Positions 54,282 through 63,248 are shown, numbered from the stretch's first letter. The stretch is 64,000 bases of DNA from SAR202 cluster bacterium (GCA_016872285.1 VGZZ01000006.1:1-64000), one strand, 5' to 3'. Notes: generated from the letters alone by a model not told the origin. A program made the numbers and translations.

Positions 54282-55820
54282 CTATCCAGCCTCGTTGTAG
54301 AAGTAGTGCGGCCTCCCCTTCCCCAACTCCCACTTCTCATAAAACCTTTGCACATGCGGCAGCAACTGCTTCGATACCTCCCGACGCTCCTGCTCGTGCG
54401 GCGCCAACGGCCTCCCCATATGCGCCTTCAATTCCCTCCACACATCCTCCTTCTTCACCCGCGTCATCTTCCGGCCCTCCATAATCACCTCCCCATCCAC
54501 TATCGACGTGTCCACGTCCACGCCCCTCGCCCGGTACAGAATCGCGTCGACAATATTCGTGTCCGGGTCTAGGTAAGGCTCCATGATATGCTCCAGGTTC
54601 ACCAGCACCATGTCCGCCCGCTTCCCCTTCTCCAGCGTCCCCACCTGCGGCGCAAAGAACGTCGCCTTGGCCCCGTTCACCGTCGCCATGTGCAGCACCT
54701 GGTGGCTCGACGGCCACGCGGCGGACACCCCCGGCTCTCGATGTATCTTCGACACCAGCCGCATCTCCTGCATCATGTCCTTGTCGTCGTTCAGCCCTGC
54801 CTCGTCGATGCCTATGGCCACCATCACGCCCTTGGCGTTCATGCGATTCACCGGCGCCACCCCGCTCTTCAGCCGCAGGTTGGAGCTGGCGTTGTGCGAC
54901 ACCATGGTCCCCGTCGCCGCCATAGTGTCGATGTCCGACTCCGTCACCCACACCCCGTGGGCGCAGGACACCTCCGGCCCCAGCACCCCCACGTCGTTCA
55001 GGTGTGCCAGCGGCGTCTTGCCCCACGTCCGCAGGCCATACATCTTCTGGTATATCGACTCCTGTAAGTGTATGTGCAGCCCCGTCCGCCGCCTCGACGC
55101 GTACTCCTTCATCCCCTCCAGCATCGAGTCCGAGCACCACTGCACGTTCCCTGGGCTGACAAACACTCGCACCCTCGGGTCTTCCTGAAACTGGCGGTAC
55201 ACGTCGTTCACCACCCCCAGGTACTCCTTCGTCGGCAGGTGCGACACCTTCAGCCGCTGCTCCAGCTTCGACGCCAGTTCCTTGGGCAGCGTCTTCAAAA
55301 ACGCCTGGTCTTCTTGATAGACAATCTGGTTCTGGTCTCGATGCGAGAAGGAGAAGGCCACCCGCATCCCCGCGTCCTGGTAAGCCTTGATCACCGCCGC
55401 CCCGCCCTCCTGAAAGCTCATCCCTGGCATCTTCCGATGCGTCGCGTGGTTGTGCATCACCGTCGTGATGCCAAACTCGACCATCTGGATAGCGCAGTAC
55501 AGCGTGTCCAGGTACGGGTCCACGTCACGGTTCGCCATTCGCACCGCAATCCACGGCTCCAGCGCCAGATCAAGGTTGCCGAGTTGGAAAGGCGTCAGCC
55601 CCACGTGGTGGTGCGCGTTCACCAGCCCCGGAATCACCACCTGTTTCTCGCTCCCCACTACTTTGTCTGCCCGGTGCTTCCTCCTCACCTCCTCAAACTT
55701 TCCTACCTCGATAATCTCCCCGTCACGCTGGAATACCGCCCCGTCCTGGATAATCTCGCTGGACTGCCCGTTCAGCGCTTTCGTGACCACATACTTGCCC
55801 CTGATAATGGACGATGCCAT
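54282..55820 (-). CDS. Amidohydrolase (ATZ/TRZ, SAH/MTA deaminase-like)
   Basis: The 512-residue metal-dependent hydrolase has the first metal ligands in LVNAHHHVGL, a third His in GLHIHLQES, His in VSCAHGVWV and Asp in AIGIDEAGLNDD. This is the layout of subtype III enzymes such as chlorohydrolases and S-adenosylhomocysteine deaminases. An N-terminal composite beta domain (GKYVVTKALNGQSSEIIQDG) surrounds the barrel. The C-terminal domain of about 80 residues (after VIMEGRKMTRVKKEDV) is longer than usual. The ATG at 55820, three nt after ggaggg, fits the family N-terminus. Substrate unknown. Confidence 0.88.
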   Translation of the reverse strand: MASSIIRGKYVVTKALNGQSSEIIQDGAVFQRDGEIIEVGKFEEVRRKHRADKVVGSEKQVVIPGLVNAHHHVGLTPFQLGNLDLALEPWIAVRMANRDVDPYLDTLYCAIQMVEFGITTVMHNHATHRKMPGMSFQEGGAAVIKAYQDAGMRVAFSFSHRDQNQIVYQEDQAFLKTLPKELASKLEQRLKVSHLPTKEYLGVVNDVYRQFQEDPRVRVFVSPGNVQWCSDSMLEGMKEYASRRRTGLHIHLQESIYQKMYGLRTWGKTPLAHLNDVGVLGPEVSCAHGVWVTESDIDTMAATGTMVSHNASSNLRLKSGVAPVNRMNAKGVMVAIGIDEAGLNDDKDMMQEMRLVSKIHREPGVSAAWPSSHQVLHMATVNGAKATFFAPQVGTLEKGKRADMVLVNLEHIMEPYLDPDTNIVDAILYRARGVDVDTSIVDGEVIMEGRKMTRVKKEDVWRELKAHMGRPLAPHEQERREVSKQLLPHVQRFYEKWELGKGRPHYFYNEAG

Positions 55821-56244
55821 AAGCCCTCCCGTCGTCAGTCGATGGCCGCAGTATAGCAACGCCGTTGAGTTCACAAAAGCCGCTCCTGGTGAGGGTTAGC
55901 CATCCTTCCCTGAGACCAACCTTATCAAAAATTATCGCTCTAAAATGAGCGGTTGACCCGCTGACCAGAATATGTCATTCTTCGATTTAGAGTTTGCGGC
56001 TAGATTACTTCTTCTTCCTCCTACGAAGACTACCCTCTGAAGTTCCTCAGTTTCTCGCCGTTTTACGTTCATTAGGACCTCCTGCGTCTTGGCGACAGAT
56101 AACTAACGTAGCCCCTCGGTTCCTGAGTTTTTAGCGATGAGGAGAATTGCAGCAGCCAGCTATTAGGAGCCTTACCACTTCCTAAACCCTCCGGGTATTT
56201 CATTCCTGTGCGGGCTGCTGTCTTCTGAAGACTGCACCACAACT
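55821..56244. other. 424-bp region without recognisable genes
   Basis: I find no coding signal, repeat copy or structured RNA that I can name. The region is AT-richer than average and probably holds the promoter of the amidohydrolase gene on one side and the leader of the binding-protein remnant on the other. Confidence 0.5.
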
Positions 56245-56257
56245 TTGGAGGTGAAAT

Positions 56258-57099
56258 ATGGCTCGCTGTACCTGGTTGTTCCTTTCCTCCCTCGGCATCT
56301 ATCCAAAGCTCCTCCTGGCGGCCGCACCGGCGCCACCCCTGGTTTCAACCCCAACTCTCCCACGCGCAACGCCAAGGTTCGTATGGCCCTTAATCTGGCG
56401 ATAAACCGCGCTGAAATAAATCAGGTATTCTTTCAGAATGAAGGCTTTCCGCTTGTGGACTACTTCCCGCCCTGGCGCAACGACTTCAAGGATTCCTGGG
56501 CGCCTGTCCCCGGTCTTAACGGCAAGACAGGCAAAGAGGGCGGCTGGCCTTACCCCTATGATCCTGCCCGCGCCAAGCAGCTCTTGACCGAGGCCGGCTA
56601 CCCCAATGGCTTTGACACCGAGCTTTGGGCCACACCTACCAGCGCCGCCGTCCTTGAGCAGGCGGAGATTGTTGAAACTATCAAAAAGTACTGGGAAGCC
56701 ATCGGTGTCAGGACTAAGCTCACCTTCTTTGATGGCAGCCTCACGGTGAAGGCCAGGCAAGTGGACAGTCACAACTGGACCTTCTTCTCGGCCCCCTCCT
56801 TGGACCCGATCTGCGTTGCCCCATCCTTCTCGTGGCATGAAGGAGGGGTTGGCTACATTGAGTACGATGAAGTGTCCACCTTTAAGAAAGCCTGCGACGC
56901 CTCCGCTGACTCCCAGGAGAGAATTCGGCTTGCCCACGGCTTCGGCGATTGGTGGATCGCCAACGCCATCAGCGTGCCCTTGGTCTGGGTCTTCAACGAC
57001 GGCTACGTCAATCCTGCCATAGTAGCGGAATACAAGGTGAATATGGTCCACATGGGCCCCATCAGGTATCACGAGTACACCAAGGCCGTCATGAAGTAA
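56258..57099 (+). pseudogene. Internally deleted peptide/nickel ABC transporter substrate-binding lipoprotein gene
   Basis: The 3' 750 bp encode the C-terminal half of a family 5 solute-binding protein: NAKVRMALNLAINRAEINQV, then YDPARAKQLLTEAGYPNGFD and a normal end. Full proteins have about 520-600 residues, so roughly 250 N-terminal residues are missing. A ribosome site (ggagg, 56247-56251) and an ATG at 56258 in a different frame give MARCTWLFLSSLG and LLLAAAPAPPL, a signal-peptide-like start. This suggests that a deletion joined the gene start to its 3' half out of frame. A continuous open frame from 56245 would give a 284-residue chimera with no signal peptide. No permease or ATPase genes are next to it. 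Confidence 0.65.
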
Positions 57100-57129
57100 C
57101 CTTAATCTTACTCTTACAGCGCTTTGGCC

Positions 57130-57158
57130 GGGCCGTCCCGATTATATCGGGACGGCCC
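57130..57158. terminator. Perfect 13-bp stem-loop after the binding-protein remnant
   Basis: gggccgtcccgat (57130-57142) and its exact complement (57146-57158) enclose a 3-nt loop, with gtttcacc following. It is a strong hairpin with a weak T-run. The remainder, 57159-57474, shows an A/T dyad (aaaaaaagtttttt, about 57344) but no gene. Confidence 0.6.
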
Positions 57159-57474
57159 GTTTCACCTCTCTACCCACTGACATCTGCCCCTTTACTTAAG
57201 CTTCGCTCTTAGCATACCCTATACCTTTCGCCGCGGATCGCCTCACTCATAAACTTTTCTTCCATGGAGGTAACTTGGAAGGCAACGAATCAGAAATCGA
57301 ATCCGTGCCTGACTCACGCCTGAAATCCTGATTCGTTCCTCCAAAAAAAGTTTTTTAGCCAAATCCAATAGCCCGGGAGACAGTCCTATATAATTACAAC
57401 TGCCACGTCCGTGGCTCCCGCCCTGACCGGCAACCTTCTGCTATACTCACCTCGCTATCCACCGAGGTGAGGAG

Positions 57475-58716
57475 ATGCCCGCGACCACAGCCTTCCTCGA
57501 CGCCAGTATCCTGGACTGCGCCGGCCGCGACCCCTATAAAGGCGTCCTGCTGGTAGAAGGCCGGCGCATCAAGAAACTCGGCTCCGCCAGCCAGGTATTC
57601 ATACCTCGCGACGCCCGCAAAATAGACCTGGCCGGCAAGACCCTCATGCCCGGCCTCATGGACGCTCACGCCCACGTAGGCCTGGTGGACTACCACGGCA
57701 GCATGGAGGCCAAGTACCCGGGCTCGACTTACGCCTTCACTGTCGCCCGTAACATCGCCGACTACCTGGACTCCGGCTTTACCACCATCCGCGACGCGGG
57801 CGGCTGCGCCTGGAGCTTCAAAGAGTCCGTGCGCCGCGGTCTCATTCGCGGCCCGCGCATGTTCATCAGCAACGGCTTCATCTCCCAGACGGGCGGCCAC
57901 GGCGACTCCCGGCCCCATCACCACCTCGGCCCGCCCCAACACGACCACCCCTTGGCCCCTCCGCCCTTCATCGCCGACGGCCCCGACGCTGTGCGCCGCG
58001 CCGCCCGGGAGAACCTCCGCCAGGGCGCCGACCAGATCAAGGTCATGGCCGGTGGCGGCGCGGCTTCCCCCACCGACTCCCTGGATGTCCCTCAGTACAC
58101 CATCGACGAACTGGCCGCGGCGGTCTACGAGGCCAAAGCCGTCCGCAAGTACGTCATGGCCCACGTCTACGTGCCCCAGGGTATCATGAACTGCGCCCAG
58201 GCTGGCGTCCTCTCTATCGAGCATGGCAACTTCCTCGATGAGGAGTCGGCGTCGATGATGAAGGAGCGCGGCATGTTCCTGGTGCCGACGCTGGTCATCT
58301 ACGACCTCATCGCCAAGGCTGGCGCCAAGCTCGGCTCTCCCGCCGCCACTGTTGAGAAGATCAAGCAGGTCAAAGTCGTAGGTTCTCAAAGCATCGAGGT
58401 CGCCATAGCCGCTGGAGTAAAAATCGCCTCTGGCTCCGACGTCTTTGGTGCCTACGCAGGCAACCACGCCGCCGAGCTGGAGCTAAAGGCGTCGGTCATG
58501 GGTAACATGGGCGCCATCATGGCCTCCACCCGCGTCAACGCTGAGCTCTTCGGCATACTCAACGACACCGGCGCCCTGGAGGCCGGCAAGCTGGCCGACC
58601 TTATCGTCGTCCGCGGCGACCCACTGGCGGACATCCGCATCCTTCAGGACTCGTCTCGCGTCCAGCTTGTGATGCTGGAAGGGAACATCGCCAAAGACAC
58701 CCTAGAAAGTAGCTAG
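57475..58716 (+). CDS. Amidohydrolase (imidazolonepropionase/prolidase-like)
   Basis: The 413-residue protein has the N-terminal ligands in LMPGLMDAHAHVGLVDYHG, the metal-bridging Lys probably in GADQIKVMAGGGAASPT, a His in YVMAHVYVPQG, one in SIEHGNFLDEE and the final Asp in KIASGSDVFGA. These are the marks of the prolidase-like and imidazolonepropionase-like amidohydrolases. Its true substrate is unknown. The ATG follows gaggtgaggag. The redox gene starts 16 bp downstream, so the two are likely cotranscribed. Confidence 0.9.
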   Translation: MPATTAFLDASILDCAGRDPYKGVLLVEGRRIKKLGSASQVFIPRDARKIDLAGKTLMPGLMDAHAHVGLVDYHGSMEAKYPGSTYAFTVARNIADYLDSGFTTIRDAGGCAWSFKESVRRGLIRGPRMFISNGFISQTGGHGDSRPHHHLGPPQHDHPLAPPPFIADGPDAVRRAARENLRQGADQIKVMAGGGAASPTDSLDVPQYTIDELAAAVYEAKAVRKYVMAHVYVPQGIMNCAQAGVLSIEHGNFLDEESASMMKERGMFLVPTLVIYDLIAKAGAKLGSPAATVEKIKQVKVVGSQSIEVAIAAGVKIASGSDVFGAYAGNHAAELELKASVMGNMGAIMASTRVNAELFGILNDTGALEAGKLADLIVVRGDPLADIRILQDSSRVQLVMLEGNIAKDTLESS

Positions 58717-58732
58717 CATTCAGGAGGCTTGT

Positions 58733-59443
58733 ATGGCTGCTCCAACAACCCAATTCCCCAAGGTCGGGGACACAGCCCCCGACTTCACGCTTGACTCCCT
58801 CGGTGGCCGTCCTGTCGCCATATCCAGCTACAAAGGCAAGAAGCTCGTCGTCTTCATGTGGGCTTCCTGGTGAATGTGCCGCGAGCAGCTGCCGGTCTGG
58901 CAGCAGTTCTACTCTAGGCACAAAGCCCAAGGCGTCGAAGTTTTGTCAGTGGCTGTGGACGTTCAGGGCCCTGAAAAAGCCCGGCCCTTTGCGGATAAGG
59001 CCAAGCCCAACTTCCCCACGGTAGTGGACCAGACTAATCTCCTGAGCCGGCTCTTCGGCTTCAAGGCCGTTCCCAACGCCATTTTCATCGACGAGCGTGG
59101 TGTCATTCGGTACGCCAAATACGGCGGCTTCGATATCCGCAAGCCTGAGTTCGCTAAAATAGCTGAGCAATGGGCCGCCACAAGCTCTATCGAAGGCGCC
59201 TCAGAGAACAAACTGGGCGGCGCGGACCACGCCAAAGCCGTCGCGCTCTTTCAGAAGGGCCAGGAACACTACCGGCAGGGCCGCATGGGCGAAGCACTGA
59301 CGCTGTGGCGGGAGGCCGTGGCCCTAGATCCTGACAACTATGTCATCCGCAAGCAAGTGTGGGCCGTCGAAAACCCTGATAAGTTCTACGCGGGCGATGT
59401 CGACTACGCATGGCAGAGGCAGCAGATGGATAAGGGTCTGTAA
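58733..59443 (+). CDS. Thioredoxin-fold (AhpC/TSA, TlpA-like) selenoprotein with in-frame TGA
   Basis: The gene starts at ATG 58733 (aggagg five nt upstream) and runs to TAA at 59443, 236 residues with an in-frame TGA at 58871-58873 as codon 47. Before the TGA: VGDTAPDFTLDSLGGRPVAI then KLVVFMWASW. After it: MCREQLPVWQQFYSRHKAQG, VLSVAVDVQG, the cis-Pro loop FKAVPNAIFIDERGV, and a C-terminal TPR-like helix pair (HYRQGRMGEALTLWREAVAL). Codon 47 is where the first Cys of the redox motif belongs, so Sec gives W-U-M-C-R, a UxC motif. A SECIS-like stem-loop follows at 58885. TGA is a normal stop elsewhere (carA, cysS). Probable role: cytoplasmic peroxide or disulfide reduction. Confidence 0.88.
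58885..58907 (+). promoter_or_regulatory. Bacterial SECIS element
   Basis: gctgcc (58888-58893) pairs perfectly with ggcagc (58899-58904) around the loop ggtct. The stem extends past an A-A mismatch by C-G and G-U pairs. The stem starts 14 nt after the TGA and the loop 20 nt after. In E. coli fdhF the minimal SelB-binding hairpin also has a GGUCU loop, at nearly the same distance. The bulged U of fdhF is not present. Confidence 0.82.
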
Positions 59444-59448
59444 CGCAA

Positions 59449-59471
59449 AAGAAGCGCCAGTGGCGCTTCTT
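59449..59471. terminator. Bidirectional terminator between the selenoprotein gene and rnpB
   Basis: aagaagcgcc (59449-59458) and ggcgcttctt (59462-59471) form a perfect 10-bp stem with loop agt. On the minus strand it is followed by ttttgcg after the RNase P RNA, and on the plus strand it closes the selenoprotein transcript. Confidence 0.8.
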
Positions 59472-59475
59472 GGTC

Positions 59476-59832
59476 TAGCTGAGGCCTGTAAGCCGGGTTC
59501 TGTAGTCCGACGTGTCGGACCGGTGACCATCTCTCTCGACTCCGAGTTGCCTCGAAGCTCTAGCAGCCTACCCGGGGACGGGCCGGGCGCCCTATGTCCC
59601 CCTATTTGGCCTTGCTCCGGGTGGGGTTTGACCGCCGCCGCGTCGCCGCGAGCGGCCGTGAGCTCTTACCTCACGTTTTCAACCTTACCCGCCTGAGGCG
59701 GGCGGTGCCGTTTCTGTGTCACTTTCCGTGCCCCGACAGCTTCGAGGCCCTGGGCGTTACCCAGCACCCTGCCCGGTGGAGTCCGGACTTTCCTCCCCGA
59801 TGTTATCGGGGCGGTCACCCGGCCCCAGCTAT
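59476..59832 (-). ncRNA. rnpB: RNase P RNA (class A)
   Basis: Read on the minus strand, the conserved cores are plain: gaggaaagtccggactcc near the 5' end, the variable middle, and acagaacccggcttacaggc near the 3' end, which forms P4 with the 5' core. P1 is made by tagctggg at the 5' end and ctcagcta at the 3' end. The length of about 357 nt fits class A. It cleaves 5' leaders from pre-tRNAs. Ends are estimated from P1. Open frames on the opposite strand here are meaningless. Confidence 0.95.
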
Positions 59833-59940
59833 CCTACCCCATTTTATCACGAACGTAACTATGATAAGCATAGAGGATTGTTAGACGAGGCTTACCTATG
59901 GCGAAGGCACGCTTAATCCAGTTATTGATGGCGCTCGGGT

Positions 59941-60080
59941 CTATCTAGCCCTATCTGGTCCTCCCTCTTCTCCTACTGCAAAGAGCTCCGCTACCTTTAA
60001 GCATATATCGCGGAGTCCGATGCAATCGGACCTGTCCCGAGTATCCCCCGAGGGAAAGGGGCCAGGGGATGGTATCCCGA
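59941..60080. repeat. Interspersed palindromic element, family A (copy 5, diverged)
   Basis: It contains ctggtcctccctcttctcct, then the segment ctacctttaagcatatatcg with the dyad gtccgatgcaatcggac, which is shared with 13870-13920. It ends ggaaaggggccaggggatgg. It lies between rnpB and the zinc-ribbon gene. Confidence 0.65.
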
Positions 60081-60128
60081 TTAGAGAAAGATTTGCTTTT
60101 CCAGATAAAGCCTAGACTACAAGGTGCC

Positions 60129-60833
60129 TTATGGAGGCGCGTACAGTATCCTTCCACAGTTGTTGCACAGAGCAGGCTCCCGTCCCGCCCTGGCCCTTTG
60201 CAGCACATGCGTAGGCTGCACCACATGGCACGTCCGGCACATTCCCCGCTCTACCTCAGACACCGCCTGACCGCTCTTGGAAATCAACAGCCGCTGGTAA
60301 AGCTGCATCTCTTTGGCCCCGACCTGCCGGGTAAGCTCCTGCCGCTTGGACTTCAACTCGGTTAACTCGCCCTGGCGCTCCCACCTCTCCTGGCCTATCC
60401 GTCCCTGTTCCCCCTGCCATTCCGACTCTGCCCGCTGAAGGTCTCCTTCCGTCTCTTGGACCTTCTTCTGCGCCTCTTCAACGGAGCCAATGGTCTCCAG
60501 CAGCTTTTCTTCGATGGTCTGAAGTTGCGCCTTCAATGATTTCGATTCGTTGTCCATATCCTGAAGCTCTCGAGGGCTTTTGACGCTGCCGCCGTAAAGC
60601 TTGGCTTCCAGCTCCTGTATCTTACCGCGCATTGAATCTGCGGCTAGGTCTGTATCCTTATGCTGCGTTCTCAAGTCCTTGAGAGCAGCCTGCGCCTGGG
60701 ACGCCGCACTTTCCCAGGACTTCAAGGGGTTCCGGTTGCCCAGCGCGGATTCGATAGCGGCCAGCCGCTTCGTCGCTTGCGAGATTCGGGTATCGAGGCC
60801 TTGCAGTTCGTGGAGCAGTTGTGTGGTTGTCAT
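60129..60833 (-). CDS. Coiled-coil protein with C-terminal C4 zinc ribbon
   Basis: The 234-residue protein starts TTTQLLHELQGLDTRISQAT and is a long antiparallel coiled coil (residues about 5-165). A zinc ribbon follows (GMCRTCHVVQPTHVLQRA, then ALCNNCGRILYAPP). This is the family called zf-RING_7 or CdsZ, thought to bind RNA or nucleic acid and act in cell regulation, but not well defined. The ATG at 60833 gives the family N-terminus; a longer frame to 60905 has no homology. Related genes are often near rnpB. Confidence 0.88.
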   Translation of the reverse strand: MTTTQLLHELQGLDTRISQATKRLAAIESALGNRNPLKSWESAASQAQAALKDLRTQHKDTDLAADSMRGKIQELEAKLYGGSVKSPRELQDMDNESKSLKAQLQTIEEKLLETIGSVEEAQKKVQETEGDLQRAESEWQGEQGRIGQERWERQGELTELKSKRQELTRQVGAKEMQLYQRLLISKSGQAVSEVERGMCRTCHVVQPTHVLQRARAGREPALCNNCGRILYAPP

Positions 60834-61068
60834 GCCTGTATGGCGATTGTAACACCGTCCCAATTCATAAGAAAGCGGGACACAGCAGTGATGTTGCAGT
60901 GACAATGCCGCATGGTATTAAGGCTGTTCTTGGCACTATACTATTAGGCGTCCACCCGGGAGCTTTCCAACATGAAAGGTTGGGACTAAAATTTCCATGG
61001 AACGTGTTGCTCTTCAACATTTCTAATTGCTGGATGGTTTAGTGATAAAATCCCGATAAGCACCAGCC

Positions 61069-63243
61069 ATGTTACGGATTTATAACACTTTACATAAGCG
61101 GCTAGAGGAGATAGAGACCCTGGAACCAGGTGCGGCCAGGATGTACACCTGCGGTCCCACCGTCTACCGCTACGCCCACATCGGCAACCTCCGCTCCTAT
61201 CTGATGGCCGACTGGATCAAACGCGCCCTCAGGACGCAGGGTTTGAAGGTTACACACGTCAAGAATATCACCGACGTTGGGCATATGCGCCAGGAGCAGT
61301 TGGAGCGGGGTGGCGACAAGGTTATCCTAGCGGCGCTGGCGGAAGGGAAGACCCCTCAACAGATTGCGGACTTCTACACCCAGGCGTTTCTACAAGATGA
61401 GGCCAAATTAAATATCTTGCCAGCTGACCACTTGCCGCGCGCCACCGCGCATGTCGCAGATATGCAAGACATCATCGGCCGGCTTCTGAAGAATGGTTAC
61501 GCCTATAAGACCGGCGACAACATCTATTTCAGCGTCGCCGGGTGTTCCTCATACGGGCAGTTGTCGGGCAATACGGGCCGGGACTTGTTGGAAGGCGTAA
61601 GGGCTGAGGCGGACCCCGCCAAACGGGACCCCCGGGACTTCACCCTCTGGAAACGCGCCGAACCGGGCAGGGCCATGAAATGGGATAGTCCCTGGGGTGA
61701 GGGTTTTCCGGGATGGCATATCGAATGCTCCGCCATGTCGGTGAAGTATCTAGGCGAGGAGCAGGACATACATACCGGTGGCGTGGATAACATCTTCCCT
61801 CACCACGAGGATGAGATAGCGCAGAGCGAAGCCGCCTTCGGCAAGCGGTACGTAAAATACTGGGTGCACGGTCAGCATCTTCTGGCCGACGGCGTCAAGA
61901 TGGCCAAGTCCGCGGGCAACGAGTTTACTCTGGCTGACTTAGAAACGCGAGGCTTTGATCCCCTGGCTTTTAGGTACCTATGCCTGACTGTCAAATACCG
62001 CCACCGTCTTAACTTCACCTTCTCCGCGCTCAAAGCCGCTCAGCGCGCCCTCATCAGGCTGCAAGACCTGGCATGGACCTGGCGACACGAGCCTTCGAGC
62101 AACGGACATCGCGGTGCCAGCTTGAAGCAATGGCGAGGGCGGTTTATTGAAGCTGTTGAGGATGACTTGAATTTGCCTAAGGCCCTCTCGACGATTTGGG
62201 ACTTGAGCCGCTCTAGGCTGTCCGCTGCTGCAAAACTGGAGTTAATGCTGGAATTCGACGCTGTATTGGGCCTGGGTCTCCAGTGGGCGCCGTCCGGCTA
62301 TGATCTGCCGCCGGACGCAACGTCCAGCCTTAAAACGCGGGAGGGTCATCGCCAAAAGTCCCAGTTCACCGAAGCTGACAAGATACGCCGGGTTCTGGCG
62401 GCACAAGGATACCAGGTTAGAGACACCGGCGACGGCACCCTGGCCCGGCCCAAGACAGCCTTCGAGATGCAGGCGGAGAGGTGGCCCTCCGTATCCTCCG
62501 CCAGCGAGGTGCCATCCCTGGTGGAGACCCCTTCAACCCTGGACTACTCGGTTGTCATCGCGGCGTGTAACTACCTGTCGGACCTGCAGCGGTGCGCCGG
62601 CAGCGTGCTGCGCTGGTGCGGCGGCGGTTCCATGGAGCTGGTCATCGTTGATAACGGCTCCACCGACGGCACCTCCCAGTGGGTGGAGGAGCTGAAGGCT
62701 CGGGACGCCAGGGTGAAAGTAGTCCACTCTGATCACGTTCTGGGGGACGCTCAGGCAAAGAATATTGGACTCAAGACCAGTCAGGGAAGGATAGTAGCGT
62801 TGCTGGACACGTCGGTAGAGCTGGTGAGTAATCCCATGCCGCAATGGGAGGAACTTTTATCAGACCCCAAGGTGGGAATGGCAGGCCCCTGGGGACTCCG
62901 ATCCCAGGACCTGCACCATTTCCATGAAGAAGTGACGTCCGGCGTTGCCGACGTGATGCAAGGCTACGCTCTGGCCTTCCGCCGCGAACTTCTATCGGAG
63001 GTCGGTCTGATGCGGGAGTGCTTCCGGTTCTACCGCAACTTAGACCTTGATTTCAGCTTTCAGTTCCGGGACCGCGGGTATTGCGTCTTGGCCGACGGGA
63101 GCCTTCCCATGGTGCGCCACGAGCACCGTCAGTGGAGCGCCTTGGGAGAGGAGGAGCGCAACCAGCTCAGCCGCAAGAACTTTCGCCACTTCTTTCGCCG
63201 GTGGGGCCAGCGCCTGGACCTGCTGGTGGCGCCCAAGGCCTGA
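61069..63243 (+). CDS. cysS: Cysteinyl-tRNA synthetase fused to a family 2 glycosyltransferase
   Basis: The first ~470 residues are a complete CysRS: zinc/active-site start YTCGPTVYRYAHIGNLRSY, FPGWHIECSAMSVKYLG, HHEDEIAQSEAAFGK, and the KMSKS motif as KMAKSAGNEF, then the DALR anticodon domain. From about residue 490 there is a GT2-like (GT-A fold) domain: YSVVIAACNYLSDLQRC, VIVDNGSTDGTSQWVEELK, and an ARN-like AQAKNIGLKTSQGRIVALLD. The usual DxD reads LLDTSVEL, so metal binding is uncertain. The two parts are in one continuous frame of 724 residues with an internal linker (TLARPKTAFEMQ). The donor and acceptor are unknown. No T-box leader is seen upstream. Confidence 0.92.
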   Translation: MLRIYNTLHKRLEEIETLEPGAARMYTCGPTVYRYAHIGNLRSYLMADWIKRALRTQGLKVTHVKNITDVGHMRQEQLERGGDKVILAALAEGKTPQQIADFYTQAFLQDEAKLNILPADHLPRATAHVADMQDIIGRLLKNGYAYKTGDNIYFSVAGCSSYGQLSGNTGRDLLEGVRAEADPAKRDPRDFTLWKRAEPGRAMKWDSPWGEGFPGWHIECSAMSVKYLGEEQDIHTGGVDNIFPHHEDEIAQSEAAFGKRYVKYWVHGQHLLADGVKMAKSAGNEFTLADLETRGFDPLAFRYLCLTVKYRHRLNFTFSALKAAQRALIRLQDLAWTWRHEPSSNGHRGASLKQWRGRFIEAVEDDLNLPKALSTIWDLSRSRLSAAAKLELMLEFDAVLGLGLQWAPSGYDLPPDATSSLKTREGHRQKSQFTEADKIRRVLAAQGYQVRDTGDGTLARPKTAFEMQAERWPSVSSASEVPSLVETPSTLDYSVVIAACNYLSDLQRCAGSVLRWCGGGSMELVIVDNGSTDGTSQWVEELKARDARVKVVHSDHVLGDAQAKNIGLKTSQGRIVALLDTSVELVSNPMPQWEELLSDPKVGMAGPWGLRSQDLHHFHEEVTSGVADVMQGYALAFRRELLSEVGLMRECFRFYRNLDLDFSFQFRDRGYCVLADGSLPMVRHEHRQWSALGEEERNQLSRKNFRHFFRRWGQRLDLLVAPKA

Positions 63244-63248
63244 AGATC

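Noticed and set aside
56245-56340. Reading the 56245 open frame as a complete small binding protein
   Set aside because: The first ~26 residues lack a signal peptide and match nothing in the family, while a better ribosome site and ATG lie in another frame. The gene is best seen as deleted.
58871-58873. TGA at 58871 as a plain nonsense mutation or a reassigned code
   Set aside because: TGA ends carA and cysS normally, so there is no global reassignment. The SECIS-type hairpin with GGUCU loop at the right distance makes a random nonsense codon less likely, although genome-level proof is needed.
59594-59884. Plus-strand open frames over 59450-59920
   Set aside because: They lie antisense to the RNase P RNA, whose conserved cores account for the sequence.
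60834-61068. Possible T-box leader upstream of cysS
   Set aside because: No T-box sequence (GGUGGNACCGCG-like) or specifier stem was found in the 235 bp before the start.
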